DNA of 10,454 nucleotides. Origin: an uncultured Prevotellaceae bacterium (GTDB taxonomy: Bacteria; Bacteroidota; Bacteroidia; Bacteroidales; Bacteroidaceae). Position 1 is the first letter of the stretch. Each line of letters opens with the position of its first letter. The translations under genes and the position numbers were made by a program. Below the pieces are notes generated by a model that did not search any database, had not been told where the DNA came from, and saw nothing but the letters and a program-made list of their open reading frames with translations. This document shows, in pieces, positions 1 to 6,361 of this stretch. Where the stretch lies: positions 1 to 10,454 of the forward strand of contig CAMNHS010000043.1 in assembly GCA_946539635.1 (NCBI GenBank). Direction: 5' to 3'.

Positions 1-659
1 CTATAGAGAGCATCATCAACACTCTTTTCTTCTGTGGTATATGAGACATAGACAGCATAGTTGCCTGATTCAGGAATATTTGGCTGATAGGTCACAAACT
101 CGTCCTCATGCTTTGTAGCATGTGTCTTCTTAACACTTCCCTCACTGAAAGGATTATACCCATCATATATCACATCACTTGGAACATACGAACCCTTGTC
201 ATTATCGACAATCACCTCATTAGGCTGCCAGTCACGTTCACGTGGAGTGAAGACAACAGCACCAGCATTTTCCAGCATCGGAATAAGATATGGCACCACA
301 ATAGTTTGGGTGAAGAGGTCTTCCGTAGTAGAAAACAGCAGAGGCCTCTGCCATTTCCAAAAGCCTTTTTGTTTGTCATAGTAACTACCATGACTCTGCC
401 ATACAGAAAGATGTTTTCCTGCCAATGCGGCAGTAGGTTGCTTGGGACGAGAAACATTCTTTACCCAAGGATTGCCTTCATAAGAGTGTTTTCCCCACCA
501 ACCATGACTATAAGACTTATCTTTCTTGGTTTTGTAGTCAATTGTTTCCTTCTTAATGTCAATAGGAATCTTTCCTGTATCTTTCACTGCATGTTTACCA
601 CATGAAGCGAACAGCACAAGAAGAGCTGTAAATATATATACGACAATATGCCGATTCAT
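1..659 (-). CDS. Golvesin-domain lipoprotein, 5' part only (cut by left window edge)
   Basis: This frame is open from an ATG at 659 to the window edge, giving 219 codons with no stop. It starts with a lipoprotein signal peptide: a hydrophobic stretch at residues 5-18, then FASC with the lipidated cysteine at C20. No clear acidic surface-export signal follows the cysteine, so a periplasmic-facing lipoprotein is more likely than a surface one. Residues 81-91 (GKHLSVWQSHG), 105-118 (RPLLFSTTEDLFTQ), 130-143 (ENAGAVVFTPRERD) and DND at 152-154 match, from memory, Bacteroidetes proteins often labelled xanthan lyase or amidase-like. NYAVYVSYTT from residue 200 looks like the start of a golvesin C-terminal-like beta-sandwich. 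The catalytic role is unknown and the name xanthan lyase should not be trusted. Its ATG lies 3 bases after the acyltransferase stop, so the two are probably co-transcribed. No Shine-Dalgarno is seen. The C-terminal part lies outside the window. Confidence 0.85.
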   Translation of the reverse strand, partial: MNRHIVVYIFTALLVLFASCGKHAVKDTGKIPIDIKKETIDYKTKKDKSYSHGWWGKHSYEGNPWVKNVSRPKQPTAALAGKHLSVWQSHGSYYDKQKGFWKWQRPLLFSTTEDLFTQTIVVPYLIPMLENAGAVVFTPRERDWQPNEVIVDNDKGSYVPSDVIYDGYNPFSEGSVKKTHATKHEDEFVTYQPNIPESGNYAVYVSYTTEEKSVDDALY

Positions 660-662
660 AAG

Positions 663-1208
663 TTATATCGAAAAATTTTCTGGATGTTTTCCTTTGAAAT
701 CTTTAAAATACTGCTTTATATCCTGCAATTCTTTATCAACGTCTCCTGAAGGCACAATACTCTTGGTACATTGTATCAACTTCTTTTGATAATCTACCCC
801 ATACAGAAGAATAGGAATACCAGCCTTTTGGGCAATAAAATAAAATCCCTTTTTCCAATCAGGGTTTAAACTTCTGGTTCCTTCAGGAGTAACGCAAATT
901 CGAAACTCAGACGACTTTTCTGCCACCTCAGCAAGGGTATCTGTCATCGAAACGTGCTTCTGGCGATAGACAGGTATTCCACCTGTTTTCCTAAAGATGT
1001 GCCCCAATGGCCAAAAGAACCATTCTTTTTTCATGAGATACTGTATTTGTACCCCTTCAGCACGAGAATAGAGCATTCCAAGAATGAAATCCCAATTACT
1101 TGTATGAGGAGCAAGGCAGACAACACATTTCTGCGGGAAGGCAACAGTAACATCCGTACGCCATCCCATCTTGCTGTATAACAACCAGCGACAGAATGCT
1201 TTAAGCAT
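663..1208 (-). CDS. PlsC-like lysophospholipid acyltransferase family protein
   Basis: A 181-residue protein with the main acyltransferase signatures. HTSNWD at residues 35-40 is the catalytic HX4D box, GGIPVYR at 76-82 is the middle block, and TPEGTRS at 107-113 is the glycerol-phosphate-binding EGTR motif. Family members move an acyl chain from acyl-ACP or acyl-CoA to a lysophospholipid or related acceptor at the inner face of the cytoplasmic membrane. It is shorter than typical PlsC (about 240 residues) and has no clear N-terminal membrane anchor. The exact acceptor is therefore open; an aminolipid or glycolipid acceptor is as plausible as 1-acylglycerol phosphate. The start overlaps the upstream gene's stop by 8 bases (ATGCTTAA), which suggests translational coupling. 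The next gene starts 3 bases after its stop. Confidence 0.88.
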   Translation of the reverse strand: MLKAFCRWLLYSKMGWRTDVTVAFPQKCVVCLAPHTSNWDFILGMLYSRAEGVQIQYLMKKEWFFWPLGHIFRKTGGIPVYRQKHVSMTDTLAEVAEKSSEFRICVTPEGTRSLNPDWKKGFYFIAQKAGIPILLYGVDYQKKLIQCTKSIVPSGDVDKELQDIKQYFKDFKGKHPENFSI

Positions 1209-1473
1209 GCAGATTCTTTATATGGTCAACAACTTCATTGACGCTATTATTGAAATCAGCAATCAATGACTTGTAATATTTCTTTGCTGGCATTCCTGGC
1301 TCTGGATGAGATACCCTCATTATATAGTCAGAATGTATGCGCATTATGCAACGCAGCAAAGTATCCGCATTCTGCTTATCACTATTATAGTATGCTGACA
1401 CTGAAATACATTCAGCAAACAGTTCACCACAAATATAGTTAATACACCGTTTTAATGATCTTTTATTTGCCAT
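1201..1473 (-). CDS. Small conserved hypothetical protein, helical (90 aa)
   Basis: A 90-residue basic protein, probably almost all alpha-helical and cytoplasmic, with no signal peptide or membrane segment. It begins [19 protein letters not shown] and ends in a helix around [15 protein letters not shown]. Cysteines occur at residues 10, 15, 22 and 42 but do not form a recognisable metal-binding pattern. It resembles short uncharacterised proteins seen in Bacteroides and Prevotella genomes; I know of no assigned function. It is the first gene of the minus-strand operon, with a TATTTTTG promoter element 22 bases upstream of its ATG. Its stop overlaps the acyltransferase start. That arrangement, and the absence of a competing gene on the other strand, make it a real gene despite its size. 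Confidence 0.72.
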   Translation of the reverse strand: MANKRSLKRCINYICGELFAECISVSAYYNSDKQNADTLLRCIMRIHSDYIMRVSHPEPGMPAKKYYKSLIADFNNSVNEVVDHIKNLHA

Positions 1474-1495
1474 AACCGTTCATTTTTATTCACCG

Positions 1496-1503
1496 CAAAA
1501 ATA
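1496..1503 (-). promoter_or_regulatory. Bacteroidetes-type -7 box (TATTTTTG) for the minus-strand operon
   Basis: Read on the minus strand this is TATTTTTG, an exact match to TAnnTTTG. It lies 22 bases before the ATG of the 90-residue protein gene, implying a leader of about 15-20 bases. A clear -33 TTTG at the usual 19-21 base spacing is not visible; the nearest TTG is about 23 bases upstream. Confidence 0.6.
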
Positions 1504-1609
1504 ATAATTTTCATACACATTCGATACAACATAAAATATAGTTTATATTTTTTAACACTTTTTTTACATAAATGTAATACATTGTATATATACTCTCATC
1601 TTTTTTTAT

Positions 1610-1617
1610 TACCTTTG
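1610..1617 (+). promoter_or_regulatory. Bacteroidetes-type -7 box (TACCTTTG) for proS
   Basis: TACCTTTG matches TAnnTTTG exactly and continues as TACCTTTGCAC, the same 11 bases found before rpsF and the glycogen synthase gene. It lies in an AT-rich, T-tract-containing region 42 bases before the proS ATG. A -33 element is not clear: the nearest TTG (1582-1584) is 25 bases upstream, wider than usual. Confidence 0.75.
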
Positions 1618-1619
1618 CA

Positions 1620-1639
1620 CTCGCTTTGCTCGTGCGAGC
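1620..1639 (+). other. Inverted repeats in the proS leader
   Basis: The leader downstream of the proS -7 box contains GCTC-GTGC-GAGC (1628-1639), which folds into a 4-bp stem with a 4-base loop. An overlapping alternative pairs CTCGC (1620-1624) with GCGAG (1634-1638). Both are short and there is no T-tract after them, so this is not a terminator. It may be a small 5' mRNA stem or a protein-binding palindrome, or it may have no function. Confidence 0.4.
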
Positions 1640-1659
1640 ACCGAAAATTTAAAGAAAGA

Positions 1660-3135
1660 ATGGCAGAATTAAAGGACTTAACGAAAAGAGCTGACAACTA
1701 CAGCCAATGGTATAATGATTTAATTGTTAAGGCGGACTTAGCAGAACAGAGTGCTGTCCGTGGATGTATGGTAATCAAGCCATATGGATATGCAATATGG
1801 GAAAAGATGCAGGCACAACTTGATAAGATGTTCAAAGAGACTGGTGCTGTTAATGCGTATTTCCCCCTCTTGATTCCAAAATCATTTCTGTCACGCGAAG
1901 CTGAACATGTTGAAGGATTTGCTAAGGAATGTGCAGTAGTAACCCACTATCGCCTGAAGACAAATGAGACACATGACGGTGTTGTTGTTGACCCTACAGC
2001 AAAGTTAGAAGAGGAACTGATTATACGTCCAACTTCCGAAACAATTATATGGAACACTTACAAGAACTGGATTCACTCTTGGCGTGATTTGCCATTAATG
2101 TGTAACCAATGGTGTAACGTAATGCGTTGGGAAATGCGTACCCGTCCATTCCTGCGTACTTCAGAGTTCCTGTGGCAGGAAGGTCATACGGCCCATGCAA
2201 CCCGTGAAGAGGCAGAACAGGAAGCACAGAAGATGCTGAAAGTATATGCTGAGTTTGCTGAAAAATGGATGGCAGTACCTGTTATGCAAGGTGTTAAGAG
2301 CGAAACAGAACGTTTTGCTGGAGCATTGGACACATACACCATCGAGGCTATGATGCAAGACGGAAAAGCTCTGCAGAGTGGAACATCACACTTCCTCGGC
2401 CAGAACTTTGCAAAGGCTTTTGGTGTACAATATCTTACAAAAGAAAATAAGCAAGAATACGTATGGGCTACTTCATGGGGTGTATCAACACGCCTTATCG
2501 GAGCACTCATCATGACACACTCTGACGACAATGGCCTGGTACTTCCTCCTCGCCTCGCACCACTACAGGTAGTTATCATACCAATCGGAAAGGGAGAGCA
2601 GCAGGAACAGATTTCTGAATTGTTCCAGCCAGTCATCAAAGCTCTCAGCACAAAAGGCATCAGCGTAAAATATGATGATGCTGACAACAAACGCCCAGGG
2701 TTTAAATTTGCTGACTACGAATTAAAGGGGGTACCTGTTCGTATCGTAATGGGAGGACGTGATCTTGAAGCTAAAACTGTAGAGATTATGCGTCGAGATA
2801 CCCTTGAGAAGGAAACAGTACCATTCGAGGGTCTTGCAGAACGCATAGAACAGTTGCTTGAAGATATACAGGACAACATCTTTAAGAAGGCAAAAGATTT
2901 TAGAGATGCCCACATCTTTGAGTGTGACAATTACGAGGAATTCAAGGAAAGGGTAAAGGACGGAGGATTCTTCCTTTGCCACTGGGACGGCACACCAGAA
3001 ACAGAGGCACAGATAAAAGAGGAGACACAAGCGACAATACGCTGCGTACCATTTGCTTTTGAGCAGACATCTGGCATTGACATGGTATCAGGAAAACCAT
3101 CTAAATGCAGAGTTCTCATTGCCAGAAGTTATTAA
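1660..3135 (+). CDS. proS: Prolyl-tRNA synthetase, class II, archaeal/eukaryotic type
   Basis: A 491-residue cytoplasmic enzyme that charges tRNA-Pro with proline using ATP. The catalytic core shows the RPTSE proline/ATP-pocket block (residues 123-127), class II motif 2 starting at RWEMR (156-160) and running into [16 protein letters not shown], and motif 3 with GVSTRLIG and its arginine at R278. There is no roughly 180-residue editing insertion of the kind found in the E. coli type; the anticodon-binding domain follows at about residues 305-400. It ends in -ARSY, the C-terminal tyrosine usual for this subtype. The C-terminal domain appears to have lost part of its zinc site, having DMVSG where relatives have a CxxC-G pattern. 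The ATG at 1660 was chosen because the protein then starts [18 protein letters not shown] as in relatives. Upstream in-frame codons lie inside the promoter. It is probably transcribed alone, with a terminator just downstream. Confidence 0.97.
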   Translation: MAELKDLTKRADNYSQWYNDLIVKADLAEQSAVRGCMVIKPYGYAIWEKMQAQLDKMFKETGAVNAYFPLLIPKSFLSREAEHVEGFAKECAVVTHYRLKTNETHDGVVVDPTAKLEEELIIRPTSETIIWNTYKNWIHSWRDLPLMCNQWCNVMRWEMRTRPFLRTSEFLWQEGHTAHATREEAEQEAQKMLKVYAEFAEKWMAVPVMQGVKSETERFAGALDTYTIEAMMQDGKALQSGTSHFLGQNFAKAFGVQYLTKENKQEYVWATSWGVSTRLIGALIMTHSDDNGLVLPPRLAPLQVVIIPIGKGEQQEQISELFQPVIKALSTKGISVKYDDADNKRPGFKFADYELKGVPVRIVMGGRDLEAKTVEIMRRDTLEKETVPFEGLAERIEQLLEDIQDNIFKKAKDFRDAHIFECDNYEEFKERVKDGGFFLCHWDGTPETEAQIKEETQATIRCVPFAFEQTSGIDMVSGKPSKCRVLIARSY

Positions 3136-3156
3136 TCACATATATATATTATTTAG

Positions 3157-3207
3157 GCAAAACATCAAAAAAATTGCATTTTTATTTGGTGTTTTGCTTA
3201 TTTTTTT
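3157..3207 (+). terminator. Intrinsic terminator after proS
   Basis: GCAAAACATCAAA (3157-3169) pairs with TTTGGTGTTTTGC (3185-3197) as a 13-bp stem with one T-G wobble, and the AT-rich loop can pair further. A T-rich tract (3198-3207) follows. It lies 21 bases after the proS stop. Its right arm and T-tract also form the upstream part of the rpsF promoter. Confidence 0.8.
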
Positions 3208-3216
3208 GTACCTTTG
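3185..3216 (+). promoter_or_regulatory. Bacteroidetes-type promoter for the rpsF-rpsR-rplI operon
   Basis: A -33 TTTG (3185-3188) and a -7 TACCTTTG (3209-3216) are separated by 20 bases, within the 19-21 base spacing known for the Bacteroidetes primary sigma factor. The -7 box lies 69 bases before the chosen rpsF ATG. The bases after it (CACCCGCTTTG) nearly repeat those after the proS -7 box. Confidence 0.82.
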
Positions 3217-3285
3217 CACCCGCTTTGTGTAAAAATAGCACATTGCAGTACATTATTTATAATCAATTTTAAACAAGAACTAATG

Positions 3286-3630
3286 ATGAATCATTACGAA
3301 ACCGTTTTCATCCTGACTCCCGTTTTGTCTGATGATCAGACAAAGGAAACGGTCGCTAAGTTCAAGAAAGTACTCTCTGACAATGGTGCTGAGATACTGA
3401 ATGAGGAGGCTTGGGGACTCAAGAAAATGGCTTATGCTATTCAGAAGAAGTCAACAGGATTTTATTTCCTCTTTGAGTTCAAAGCAGAGCCATCAGTAGT
3501 AGACAAACTCGAGACATCTTTCCGTCGCGAGGAGAAAGTAATCCGTTTTATGACCGTCAAACTTGACAAGTATGCAGCTGCTTACGCAGAGAAGCGTCGT
3601 GCCAAGTATGCTAAAAAAGAGGAGGCTTAA
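3286..3630 (+). CDS. rpsF: 30S ribosomal protein S6 (bS6)
   Basis: A 114-residue small-subunit ribosomal protein that pairs with S18 on the 30S platform. It has the typical S6 start [18 protein letters not shown], the central block [23 protein letters not shown] and the basic helical tail ending in [11 protein letters not shown]. Length is normal for the family. Two tandem ATGs occur (3283 and 3286). The second was chosen because relatives begin MN-YETVF; the first would add only one methionine. More distant upstream starts fall inside the promoter. No Shine-Dalgarno precedes it. It is first in the S6-S18-L9 operon, with the next gene starting 2 bases after its stop. Confidence 0.96.
   Translation: MNHYETVFILTPVLSDDQTKETVAKFKKVLSDNGAEILNEEAWGLKKMAYAIQKKSTGFYFLFEFKAEPSVVDKLETSFRREEKVIRFMTVKLDKYAAAYAEKRRAKYAKKEEA
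3619..3625 (+). promoter_or_regulatory. Strong Shine-Dalgarno (GAGGAGG) before rpsR
   Basis: GAGGAGG includes a full AGGAGG and lies 7 bases before the rpsR ATG, inside the last codons of rpsF (KEEA). It supports the ATG at 3633 as the true rpsR start. Such a site is unusual in this phylum, and other genes in the window apart from rplI lack one. Confidence 0.75.
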
Positions 3631-3632
3631 AC

Positions 3633-3902
3633 ATGGCAGAGAACAATTCAGAAATCCGTTATCTTAACGCTCCAACAATCGACACTCGCAAGAAGAAGTA
3701 TTGTCGTTTCAAGAAGAGCGGTATTAAGTACATCGACTATAAGGACCCTGAGTTCCTGAAGAAATTCCTCAATGAGCAGGGAAAACTCCTTCCACGTCGT
3801 ATTACCGGCACATCTTTGAAGTATCAGCGTCGTGTAGCACAGGCTGTTAAGCGTGCTCGTCAGATCGCATTGCTTCCTTATGTAACCGACATGATGAAAT
3901 AA
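3633..3902 (+). CDS. rpsR: 30S ribosomal protein S18 (bS18)
   Basis: An 89-residue basic protein of the 30S platform that binds 16S rRNA together with S6. It shows the S18 core: [22 protein letters not shown] in the middle, the [19 protein letters not shown] segment, and the final helix [14 protein letters not shown]. The length is slightly above E. coli S18 (75 residues) because of an N-terminal extension of the kind seen in Bacteroidetes. It lies between rpsF (2-base gap) and rplI (22-base gap) in the conserved ribosomal order. A strong AGGAGG precedes it. It is almost certainly translated from the same mRNA as S6 and L9. Confidence 0.97.
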   Translation: MAENNSEIRYLNAPTIDTRKKKYCRFKKSGIKYIDYKDPEFLKKFLNEQGKLLPRRITGTSLKYQRRVAQAVKRARQIALLPYVTDMMK

Positions 3903-3910
3903 TTTTAATT

Positions 3911-3916
3911 AGGAGG
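3911..3916 (+). promoter_or_regulatory. Strong Shine-Dalgarno (AGGAGG) before rplI
   Basis: AGGAGG lies 8 bases before the rplI ATG in the 22-base gap after rpsR. Because it is intergenic, it is not explained by coding constraint. It fixes the rplI start at 3925. Confidence 0.78.
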
Positions 3917-3924
3917 ATTACACA

Positions 3925-4470
3925 ATGGAAATTATACTGAAAGAAGATATAATCGGTCTTGGATTCAAGAACGACATAGTTAATGTTAAGTCTGGTTACG
4001 GACGTAACTACCTCATTCCTACAGGTAAGGCTGTCATTGCTTCTCCTGCAGCAAAGAAGGTGTTGGCAGAAAACCTGAAGCAGCAGGCTCACAAGCTTGC
4101 TAAGATACTCGAAAATGCAGAAAAAGAAGCTGCAGCACTTAATGGTGTATCACTCGAGATTAAGGCTAAGGTTAGTGCAACAGGCGTATTGTATGGTTCT
4201 GTAAACGCTGGCACCGTTGTTGAAGAGTTGGCCAAGAAGGGCATTGAAATTGACCGCAAGAAGGTTGTCATGAAGGACATCAAGACTGTAGGTGAATATG
4301 CTGCAACAGTTATCTTCCACAAGGAAGTACGTGTAGAAATTCCTGTAACAGTACTTGCTGAGGACAACATCGCAGAGCAGCCAAAGGCTGTTGAGCCAAA
4401 GCAGGCTCCTGCTACTGAACCAGAAGAAGCTCCTGCCGTTGAAGAAGAGCAGACAGAAGCTGCAGAATAA
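3925..4470 (+). CDS. rplI: 50S ribosomal protein L9 (bL9) with acidic C-terminal tail
   Basis: A 181-residue large-subunit protein that binds 23S rRNA near the L1 stalk base. The N-terminal rRNA-binding domain has the L9 signature GFKNDIVNVKSGYGRNYLIP (residues 12-31). A lysine/alanine-rich connecting helix (about 45-80) leads to the C-terminal domain, which ends around VEIPVTVLAE. Residues from about 146 to 181 form an extra tail rich in Glu, Pro and Ala, with an eight-residue near repeat (APATEPEE then APAVEEEQ). E. coli L9 has 149 residues, so about 35 are added. The tail is probably disordered; its role is unknown. The gene is last in the S6-S18-L9 operon and is followed by a strong terminator. 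Confidence 0.96.
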   Translation: MEIILKEDIIGLGFKNDIVNVKSGYGRNYLIPTGKAVIASPAAKKVLAENLKQQAHKLAKILENAEKEAAALNGVSLEIKAKVSATGVLYGSVNAGTVVEELAKKGIEIDRKKVVMKDIKTVGEYAATVIFHKEVRVEIPVTVLAEDNIAEQPKAVEPKQAPATEPEEAPAVEEEQTEAAE

Positions 4471-4492
4471 AGGTATACCATAAAACATCATA

Positions 4493-4538
4493 AAAATCGC
4501 GCTAAAGAACTATTTCTTTGGTGCGATTTTGTTTTTTT
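4493..4538 (+). terminator. Strong intrinsic terminator after rplI
   Basis: AAAATCGCGCTAAAGAA (4493-4509) pairs with TTCTTTGGTGCGATTTT (4514-4530) over 17 bp, including two G-T wobbles, around a CTAT loop. Seven Ts follow (4532-4538). It lies 22 bases after the rplI stop and ends the ribosomal operon. The stem is nearly symmetric, with As before and Ts after it, so it might also stop antisense transcription. Confidence 0.9.
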
Positions 4539-4627
4539 GTGTGCGTATAAAAATTGATATAGATTATTTTAACCTTTATTTTTACAAAATAAATTCCAAA
4601 AACAGAGATTTTTTATTTATTTTTTTT

Positions 4628-4635
4628 TACCTTTG
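4628..4635 (+). promoter_or_regulatory. Bacteroidetes-type -7 box (TACCTTTG) for the glycogen genes
   Basis: TACCTTTG follows a run of Ts and continues as TACCTTTGCAC, identical over 11 bases to the proS and rpsF boxes. It lies 57 bases before the glycogen synthase ATG, giving a leader of about 50 bases. No TTTG -33 element is visible at 19-21 bases. No riboswitch-like structure is apparent in the leader. Confidence 0.75.
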
Positions 4636-4692
4636 CACACAGAACAATAGGAATATTTATATACCCACCAGAAAATTTGAATATTGGTCTTT

Positions 4693-6324
4693 ATGGTAAA
4701 ACCTGATTACATTTTTGAGTCTTCATGGGAAGTCTGCAATAAAGTTGGTGGCATTTATACGGTACTATCAACTCGCGCCAAGACACTCCAGGAAGAATTT
4801 CCCGACAAAATCATTTTCATTGGTCCTGACTGCTGGGGTGACAAGAAAAATCCATTCTTCATACCAGACAGCAGTATCCTCAAGGAATGGCAAGAATCAA
4901 CAACTTTAAAGGTAAAAGTAGGCAGATGGGATATTCCTGGTAAGCCAATTTCTATCCTTGTAGATTTTGCCCCATTCTTTGCCGAGAAAGATTCTATCTA
5001 CGGCAAATTGTGGGAAGATTTCCAGGTAGATTCTCTTCACGCTTATGGCGACTATGATGAAGCAAGCATGTTCTCTTACGCAGCCGGTCTTGTTGTAGAG
5101 AGTCTTTATAAATTCCTAAAACTCGAGAATAAGAAGGTTATTTATCAGGCAAATGAATGGATGTGCGGTTTAGGCGCACTCTATATCAAGAAAAGTCTTC
5201 CAGCAATAGGAACAATCTTTACAACCCACGCAACAAGCATCGGACGTTCTATCGCAGGCAATAACAAGCCTCTGTACGAGTATCTTTGGGCTTATAATGG
5301 TGACCAGATGGCTGGAGAACTGAATATGCAGTCAAAGCACTCTATCGAAAAGCAGACAGCATGGAACGTAGATTGCTTTACAACTGTTTCTGACATTACC
5401 GCCACAGAATGTAAGGAACTAATCGATAAGCCCGTTGATATTGTTCTTCCTAACGGCTTTGAAGACGATTTTATTCCAAAAGGATCAGAATTTACGAAAA
5501 AACGAAATGCTGCCCGCAAGGCGCTCCTCAAACTTGCAAACGTTTTGACAGGTAGCCAGTTCCCAGATGATACGCTTATTGTTGGTACATCAGGACGTTA
5601 CGAATTCCGTAACAAAGGCATTGACGTATTTATTGAGGCAATGAATCGCCTTAACCATGATGAGAAACTACAGAAGCCAGTTCTTGCATTTTTGGAAGTA
5701 CCAGCATGGGTTGGAGACCCACGTAAGGATGTCCTTGAAAGACTCCAGAAGGCAAAAGGCGTAAATACATACGACACCCCACTTGACCTGCCAATGATAA
5801 CCCACAATCTTTATAACATGTCTGATGATAAAGTCATCAACATGATGAAGAACTACAATATGTGGAATCGCAAGGAGGACAAGGTAAAGGTAATATTTAT
5901 CCCAAGCTATCTCAATGGTGATGATGGTATTCTCAATATGCCATATTACGATGTCATTATCGGTAAAGACCTCACCGTTTATCCATCATACTACGAGCCT
6001 TGGGGATATACTCCACTCGAAAGCGTTGCCTTCAGTGTGCCATGTATAACAACAGACCTTGCAGGCTTTGGAGTATGGGCAAACACAATAAAGGGAGCAT
6101 ACTCAGAAATTGAAGATGGTGTCAAGACTATTCATCGTACCGACTACAACTACTCTGAAGTAGCAGATGCTATAAAAGATACTGTTCTAAAGTATTCGGG
6201 ATTCACACCAGCCCAGGTAAAGAAATGCCGTACTAAGGCATCACAACTATCTAAAAAGGCGCTTTGGAAAAAATTCATAAAATACTATTATCAGGCATAC
6301 GACATTGCACTACGTACAAAATAA
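4693..6324 (+). CDS. Glycogen synthase, GT3 (eukaryotic-like) family
   Basis: A 543-residue cytoplasmic glycosyltransferase that extends alpha-1,4-glucan chains from a sugar nucleotide, by family knowledge usually UDP-glucose. It resembles animal and yeast glycogen synthase rather than bacterial GlgA (GT5). Shared blocks are FESSWEVCNKVGGIYTVLST (residues 8-27, with the KVGG nucleotide-sugar loop at 17-20), IFTTHATSIGRS, CFTTVSDITATE, the VLPNGF loop, and YYEPWGYTPLE, whose E435 and E443 form the E-x7-E pair of retaining GT-B enzymes. The C-terminus ends soon after YYYQAYDIAL, so it lacks the long phosphorylated tail. The arginine cluster that binds glucose-6-phosphate in the eukaryotic enzyme is replaced by a lysine-rich stretch. 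The ATG at 4693 was preferred over an in-frame TTG nine bases upstream. Glycogen phosphorylase follows after 37 bases. No symbol is given because glgA normally names the unrelated GT5 type. Confidence 0.93.
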   Translation: MVKPDYIFESSWEVCNKVGGIYTVLSTRAKTLQEEFPDKIIFIGPDCWGDKKNPFFIPDSSILKEWQESTTLKVKVGRWDIPGKPISILVDFAPFFAEKDSIYGKLWEDFQVDSLHAYGDYDEASMFSYAAGLVVESLYKFLKLENKKVIYQANEWMCGLGALYIKKSLPAIGTIFTTHATSIGRSIAGNNKPLYEYLWAYNGDQMAGELNMQSKHSIEKQTAWNVDCFTTVSDITATECKELIDKPVDIVLPNGFEDDFIPKGSEFTKKRNAARKALLKLANVLTGSQFPDDTLIVGTSGRYEFRNKGIDVFIEAMNRLNHDEKLQKPVLAFLEVPAWVGDPRKDVLERLQKAKGVNTYDTPLDLPMITHNLYNMSDDKVINMMKNYNMWNRKEDKVKVIFIPSYLNGDDGILNMPYYDVIIGKDLTVYPSYYEPWGYTPLESVAFSVPCITTDLAGFGVWANTIKGAYSEIEDGVKTIHRTDYNYSEVADAIKDTVLKYSGFTPAQVKKCRTKASQLSKKALWKKFIKYYYQAYDIALRTK

Positions 6325-6361
6325 CAACAACAAACCTTATTAAAAAATTATACAAACTATT

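Noticed and set aside
108..605. A 165-codon plus-strand open frame at the left edge
   Set aside because: It lies opposite the lipoprotein gene, which has a signal peptide, lipobox and recognisable conserved blocks; the plus-strand translation resembles nothing and lacks a promoter or ribosome site.
1582..1659. An upstream in-frame ATG that would extend proS by 26 residues
   Set aside because: It lies upstream of the TACCTTTG promoter box at 1610, and the extra residues do not match the family; the ATG at 1660 gives the usual N-terminus.
2184..2690. A 168-codon minus-strand open frame, Ser/Cys-rich
   Set aside because: It is antisense to the catalytic core of proS; its odd composition is what reverse-complemented coding sequence gives.
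3214..3285. An upstream in-frame start (3214) and the tandem ATG (3283) for rpsF
   Set aside because: Position 3214 lies inside the -7 box. The ATG at 3283 is possible but adds only a methionine to the family-typical MNHYETVF start.
4684..4692. A TTG start for glycogen synthase three codons upstream
   Set aside because: An ATG is available, no Shine-Dalgarno supports the TTG, and the added residues are not family-like.
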